Source: Xanthomonas translucens pv. translucens DSM 18974 (GTDB taxonomy: Bacteria > Pseudomonadota > Gammaproteobacteria > Xanthomonadales > Xanthomonadaceae). Taken from it: a DNA stretch of 48,923 nt. The translations under genes were made by a program, and so were the position numbers. Below are positions 45,574-48,923 of this stretch, in pieces (the stretch's first letter is position 1; every line of letters begins with the position of its first letter). Where the stretch lies: contig NZ_CAPJ01000377.1 of the NCBI RefSeq assembly GCF_000331775.1, positions 1-48,923 on the forward strand, given 5' to 3'. The notes beneath the pieces were generated by a model. That model saw nothing but the letters and a program-made list of their open reading frames with translations. It had not been told where the DNA came from and searched no databases.

Positions 45574-47013
45574 ATGAGCCAGCGTTTCCAGAGCTATATC
45601 GACGGCCAGTGGGTGGCCGGCAGCGACATCGCGGCGGACGAGAATCCGTCCGACCTGTCCGCGCCGGTGGGCGAGGTCGGCAGCGTCGATGCCGACGCGG
45701 TGCGTGGCGCGATCGCCGCGGCCAACGCGGCGCAGGCCAAGTGGGCGGCGAGCACGCCGCAGCAGCGCGCCGACGCGCTGGACTTCGTCGGCAGCGAGAT
45801 CCTGGCGCGCAAGCAGGAGCTGGGTACGCTGCTGGCTTCCGAAGAAGGCAAGACCCTGCCGGAGAGCATCGGCGAGGCCGCCCGCGCCGGGCAGATCTTC
45901 AAGTTCTTCGCCGGCGAGGCGCTGCGCATTCCCGGCGAAAAACTCGCCTCCACCCGCCCCGGCGTGGACGTGGAGATCACCCGCGAGCCGGTCGGCACGG
46001 TCGGCATCATCGCGCCGTGGAATTTCCCGCTGGCGATTCCGGCGTGGAAGATCGCCCCGGCGCTGGCCTACGGGAACACGGTAGTGTTCAAGCCGGCCGA
46101 GATCGTGCCCGGCTGCGCCTGGGCGCTGGCCGAGATCCTCAGCCGCGCCGGCCTGCCCAGCGGCGCGTTCAACCTGGTGATCGGCAGCGGCCGCACCGTC
46201 GGCCAGGCGCTGGTCGAGGACCGCGGCATCGACGCGCTGAGCTTCACCGGCTCGGTGCCCACCGGCAACCATCTGCTCACGCAGGCCGCCGCGCGCGGGC
46301 TGAAGATCCAGCTGGAAATGGGCGGCAAGAATCCGCTGGTGGTGCTGGCCGATGCGGACCTGGACCTGGCGGTGGAGATCGCGGTCAACGGTGCGTACTT
46401 CTCCACCGGCCAGCGTTGCACCGCCTCCAGCCGCTTGATCGTCGAACGCGCGGTGTACGACGAGTTCGTCGCGCGGGTGAGCAAGCGGCTGGCCACGCTG
46501 AAGATCGGCCATGCGCTGACCCCCGGCATCGACATCGGTCCGGTCGCCAGCGCCAGCCAGTTCGCGCAGGACCGCGACTACGTGCGCATCGCCCAGGAAG
46601 AAGGCGCCGAGCTGGTGTACGGCGGCGAGGCGCTGGAGTGCGCGCACCAGGGCCACTACATGCGTCCGGCGCTGATCGCTGCGCAGCCGCAGCACCGCAT
46701 CGCGCGCGAGGAAGTGTTCGGCCCGGTCGCGGCGGTGATGCCGGCCGACGACTACGAGCACGCGCTGGCGCTGGCCAACGACACCGAGTTCGGCCTGTGC
46801 GCCGGCATCGCCACGCGCTCGCTGCAGCACGCCTCGCATTTCAAGCGGCACGCGCAGGCCGGCATGGTGATGGTCAACCTGCCCACCGCCGGGGTCGATC
46901 CGCATGTGCCGTTCGGCGGGCGCAAGGCGTCCAGCTACGGCCCGCGCGAGCAGGGCCGCTATGCGGTGGAGTTCTATACGACGGTCAAGACGGCTTATAC
47001 ATTCGCGGGATGA
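45574..47013 (+). CDS. Aldehyde dehydrogenase, probably alpha-ketoglutarate semialdehyde dehydrogenase
   Basis: A 479-residue NAD(P)-dependent aldehyde dehydrogenase. It has the cofactor segment FTGSVPTGNHL, the catalytic Glu in LEMGGKNPLVV and the catalytic Cys in FSTGQRCTASSR. Length is standard. AGGAG lies eight bases before the start and the gene follows the AraD1-type gene closely, so it likely makes 2-oxoglutarate as last step of the non-phosphorylating pentose route. The full N-terminus (MSQRFQSYIDGQWV) is intact. Confidence 0.88.
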   Translation: MSQRFQSYIDGQWVAGSDIAADENPSDLSAPVGEVGSVDADAVRGAIAAANAAQAKWAASTPQQRADALDFVGSEILARKQELGTLLASEEGKTLPESIGEAARAGQIFKFFAGEALRIPGEKLASTRPGVDVEITREPVGTVGIIAPWNFPLAIPAWKIAPALAYGNTVVFKPAEIVPGCAWALAEILSRAGLPSGAFNLVIGSGRTVGQALVEDRGIDALSFTGSVPTGNHLLTQAAARGLKIQLEMGGKNPLVVLADADLDLAVEIAVNGAYFSTGQRCTASSRLIVERAVYDEFVARVSKRLATLKIGHALTPGIDIGPVASASQFAQDRDYVRIAQEEGAELVYGGEALECAHQGHYMRPALIAAQPQHRIAREEVFGPVAAVMPADDYEHALALANDTEFGLCAGIATRSLQHASHFKRHAQAGMVMVNLPTAGVDPHVPFGGRKASSYGPREQGRYAVEFYTTVKTAYTFAG

Positions 47014-47110
47014 ACTGATCGATCCATTCGCGCGCCTGCCTGGGAGGGTGGGCGGCCGCCGCGGCCCTAGCGCCGCGCGACCGCCAGCGTGCAATCAACG
47101 AGGAGGGGTT

Positions 47111-48103
47111 ATGCAGAAGTCAGGTATGCGTGCGGCGGTGCTGGGAATGGTGGTGCTGCTGGGCGCGGCGTTGAGCGCGTGTTCCGGCGGCGGCAAGGAC
47201 GCGGCCGCCAAGCCGGGCCAGATCACGGTCGGCTTCAGCCAGGTCGGCGCCGAGAGCGAGTGGCGCACCGCCAACACCGCCTCGGTCAAGCAGGCGATCG
47301 AGCAGGCGGGGATGAAACTGAAATTCTCCGATGCACAGCAGAAGCAGGAGAACCAGATCAAGGCGCTGCGTTCGTTCATCGCTCAGCGCGTGGACGTGAT
47401 CGCGTTCTCGCCGGTGGTCGAATCCGGCTGGGAAACCGTGCTGCGCGAAGCCAAGGCGGCGAACATCCCGGTGGTGCTGACCGACCGCGCGGTCAAGGTG
47501 TCCGACGACAGCCTGTACACCACGCTGATCGGCTCGGACTTCGTCGAGGAAGGGCGCAAGGCCGGGCGCTGGCTGCTCGAACAGTCGCCGCTGAAGGACG
47601 GCGACAAGCCGGTGCGCATCGTCGAACTGCAGGGCACGGTCGGCTCGGCGCCGGCGATCGACCGGATGAAGGGCTTCAAGGACATCATCGCGGCCAACCC
47701 GCGCTTCCAGGTGGTGCGCTCGCAGAGCGGCGACTTCACCCGGGCCAAGGGCAAGGAAGTGATGGAGGCGTTCCTGAAGTCGGAAGGGCGCAACATCGAC
47801 GTGCTCTACGCGCACAACGACGACATGGCGATCGGTGCGATCCAGGCGATCGAGGAAGCCGGGCTGAAGCCGGGCAAGGACATCCTGGTGATTTCGATCG
47901 ACGGGGTGAAGGGCGCGTTCGAGGCGATGCAGGCCGGCAAGCTCAACGTCACCGTGGAGTGCAATCCGCTGCTCGGCCCGCAACTGGTGCAGGCGATCCG
48001 CGATGCCAAGGCCGGCAAGCCGCTGCCCAAGCGCATCGTGGTCGAGGAATCGGTGTACACCCAGGCGCAGGCCGCCGCCGAGTTGCCCAAGCGCAAGTAC
48101 TGA
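47111..48103 (+). CDS. Sugar-binding lipoprotein of an ABC transporter (YtfQ-like)
   Basis: A 330-residue periplasmic binding protein. The signal peptide ends in a lipobox-like LSAC near residue 23. Then come two lobes of the ribose/galactose-binding type (ITVGFSQVGAESEWR; FIAQRVDVIAFSPVVESGW; YAHNDDMAIGAIQAIEEAG; ISIDGVKGAFEAM). The pattern is closest to galactofuranose-binding YtfQ. AGGAGG precedes the start. Given the catabolic neighbours the natural ligand may be L-arabinose, possibly in furanose form. Confidence 0.88.
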   Translation: MQKSGMRAAVLGMVVLLGAALSACSGGGKDAAAKPGQITVGFSQVGAESEWRTANTASVKQAIEQAGMKLKFSDAQQKQENQIKALRSFIAQRVDVIAFSPVVESGWETVLREAKAANIPVVLTDRAVKVSDDSLYTTLIGSDFVEEGRKAGRWLLEQSPLKDGDKPVRIVELQGTVGSAPAIDRMKGFKDIIAANPRFQVVRSQSGDFTRAKGKEVMEAFLKSEGRNIDVLYAHNDDMAIGAIQAIEEAGLKPGKDILVISIDGVKGAFEAMQAGKLNVTVECNPLLGPQLVQAIRDAKAGKPLPKRIVVEESVYTQAQAAAELPKRKY

Positions 48104-48115
48104 CGGGGCCTGCCG

Positions 48116-48923
48116 ATGACGCCGGTGGTGCTGCATGCGCAGGGACTGAGCAAGGCCTACGCCGGCGTTGCCGCGCTGGACGACGTGGCGCTGTGCCTGC
48201 GCGGCGGCGAGATCCACGCGCTGATGGGCCAGAACGGCGCCGGCAAATCCACCCTGATCAAGCTGCTGACCGGCGCGGTCGCCGCCGATGCCGGGCGCAT
48301 GGCGCTGGGCGGCGAGGCGATCGCGCCGGCCTCGCCGCTGCAGGCGCAGCAGCTGGGCATCAGTACCGTGTACCAGGAAGTGAATCTGTGCCCGAACCTG
48401 TCGGTGGCCGAGAACATCTTCGCCGGCCGCTATCCGCTGAAGGGCTGGCCGCGGCGCATCGACTGGCGCCGGGTCGAGCGCGAAGCGCGCGAGTGCCTGC
48501 AGCGGCTGGGCGTGGACATCGACGTGCGCCGTGCGCTGTGCGCCTATCCGGTGGCGGTGCAGCAGATGGTGGCGATCGCGCGCGCGTTGAGCGTGTCGGC
48601 GCGGGTGCTGATTCTCGACGAACCCACCTCCAGCCTCGACGAAGGCGAGGTCGCCGAGCTGTTCCGGGTGATGCGCGGCCTGCGCGAGCAGGGCATGGCG
48701 ATCCTGTTCGTGACCCACTTCCTCGACCAGGTGTATGCGGTCTCCGACCGCATCAGCGTGCTGCGCAACGGCCGCTTGGTCGGCGAATACCTGGCCGCGG
48801 AGCTGCCGGCGCCGCGGCTGATCGCGGCAATGGTCGGACGCGAACTGGACGTGGCCGCCGCGGCCGCCGCCGCGGTGGACGCCGCGCCGGCCGAGGACGC
48901 GCCGGCGCTGCTGCAGACGCAGG
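48116..48923 (+). CDS. Sugar ABC transporter ATPase, 3' end outside window
   Basis: The reading frame from the ATG at 48116 stays open to the window end (269 codons). The first ABC domain of a two-domain sugar ATPase (YtfR/AraG/RbsA type) is complete: Walker A GQNGAGKST, Q-loop VYQEVNLCPNLSVAENI, a degenerate signature AYPVAVQQMVAIARAL, and Walker B VLILDEPTSSLD. An Ala-rich linker follows, where the second domain should begin. It starts 12 bases after the binding-protein stop. Permease genes are expected beyond the edge. Confidence 0.9.
   Translation, partial: MTPVVLHAQGLSKAYAGVAALDDVALCLRGGEIHALMGQNGAGKSTLIKLLTGAVAADAGRMALGGEAIAPASPLQAQQLGISTVYQEVNLCPNLSVAENIFAGRYPLKGWPRRIDWRRVEREARECLQRLGVDIDVRRALCAYPVAVQQMVAIARALSVSARVLILDEPTSSLDEGEVAELFRVMRGLREQGMAILFVTHFLDQVYAVSDRISVLRNGRLVGEYLAAELPAPRLIAAMVGRELDVAAAAAAAVDAAPAEDAPALLQTQ

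Overview
The window is GC-rich DNA with dense, overlapping reading frames. It carries a complete Hrp (Hrc-Hrp2-type) type III secretion gene set whose promoters fit the HrpX consensus. This points to a plant-associated Xanthomonas. The regulators hrpG and hrpX both lie inside the secretion cluster, and hrpX sits between hrcT and hrcC. To my knowledge this layout is reported for the X. translucens group and not for the classical X. campestris/X. euvesicatoria type. The species placement is an inference.

Layout. 1-188: 3' end of a regulator gene broken at an 11-G tract. 583-4489: cyoABCD, a cytochrome bo-type ubiquinol oxidase operon closed by a clear terminator. 4680-10900: an exported M61 peptidase, an alpha-oxoamine synthase, radA, a DUF805 membrane protein and an exported hypothetical protein. 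10936-12024: a decayed ECF sigma factor / FecR / endonuclease-phosphatase locus. 12137-40056: the Hrp region. 40211-48923: an oxidative pentose (probably L-arabinose) pathway with a sugar ABC transporter, running off the window end.

The Hrp region works as several HrpX-controlled units. Seven perfect PIP boxes (TTCGB-N15-TTCGB) are visible. Four of them have a TANNNT box exactly 31 bases downstream and the other three have a one-mismatch version. They head: (1) a 165-residue candidate effector; (2) a chaperone plus two large candidate effectors; (3) hrcU-hrcV-hpaP; (4) hrcQ-hrcR-hrcS-hpaA-hrcD-hrpD6 and possibly hrpE-hpaB, starting inside hpaP; (5) hrpB1-hrpB2-hrcJ-hrpB4-hrpB5-hrcN-hrpB7-hrcT; (6) the harpin hpa1; (7) a 396-residue repeat protein followed by hpa2. 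HrpG would control hrpX, and HrpX would then activate the PIP promoters. All core machine parts are present. hrcU needs a +1 shift at an A7 run to be read through. No hrpF translocon gene is seen.

The sugar region encodes a sugar 1-dehydrogenase (SDR), an arabonate-type IlvD/Edd dehydratase, an FAH-fold 2-keto-3-deoxy-acid dehydratase (AraD1/GguC-like), an alpha-ketoglutarate-semialdehyde-type dehydrogenase, a LysR regulator, a sugar-binding lipoprotein and an ABC ATPase. Together they would take L-arabinose to 2-oxoglutarate. A 112-base tandem array of REP palindromes separates the dehydrogenase gene from the regulator gene.
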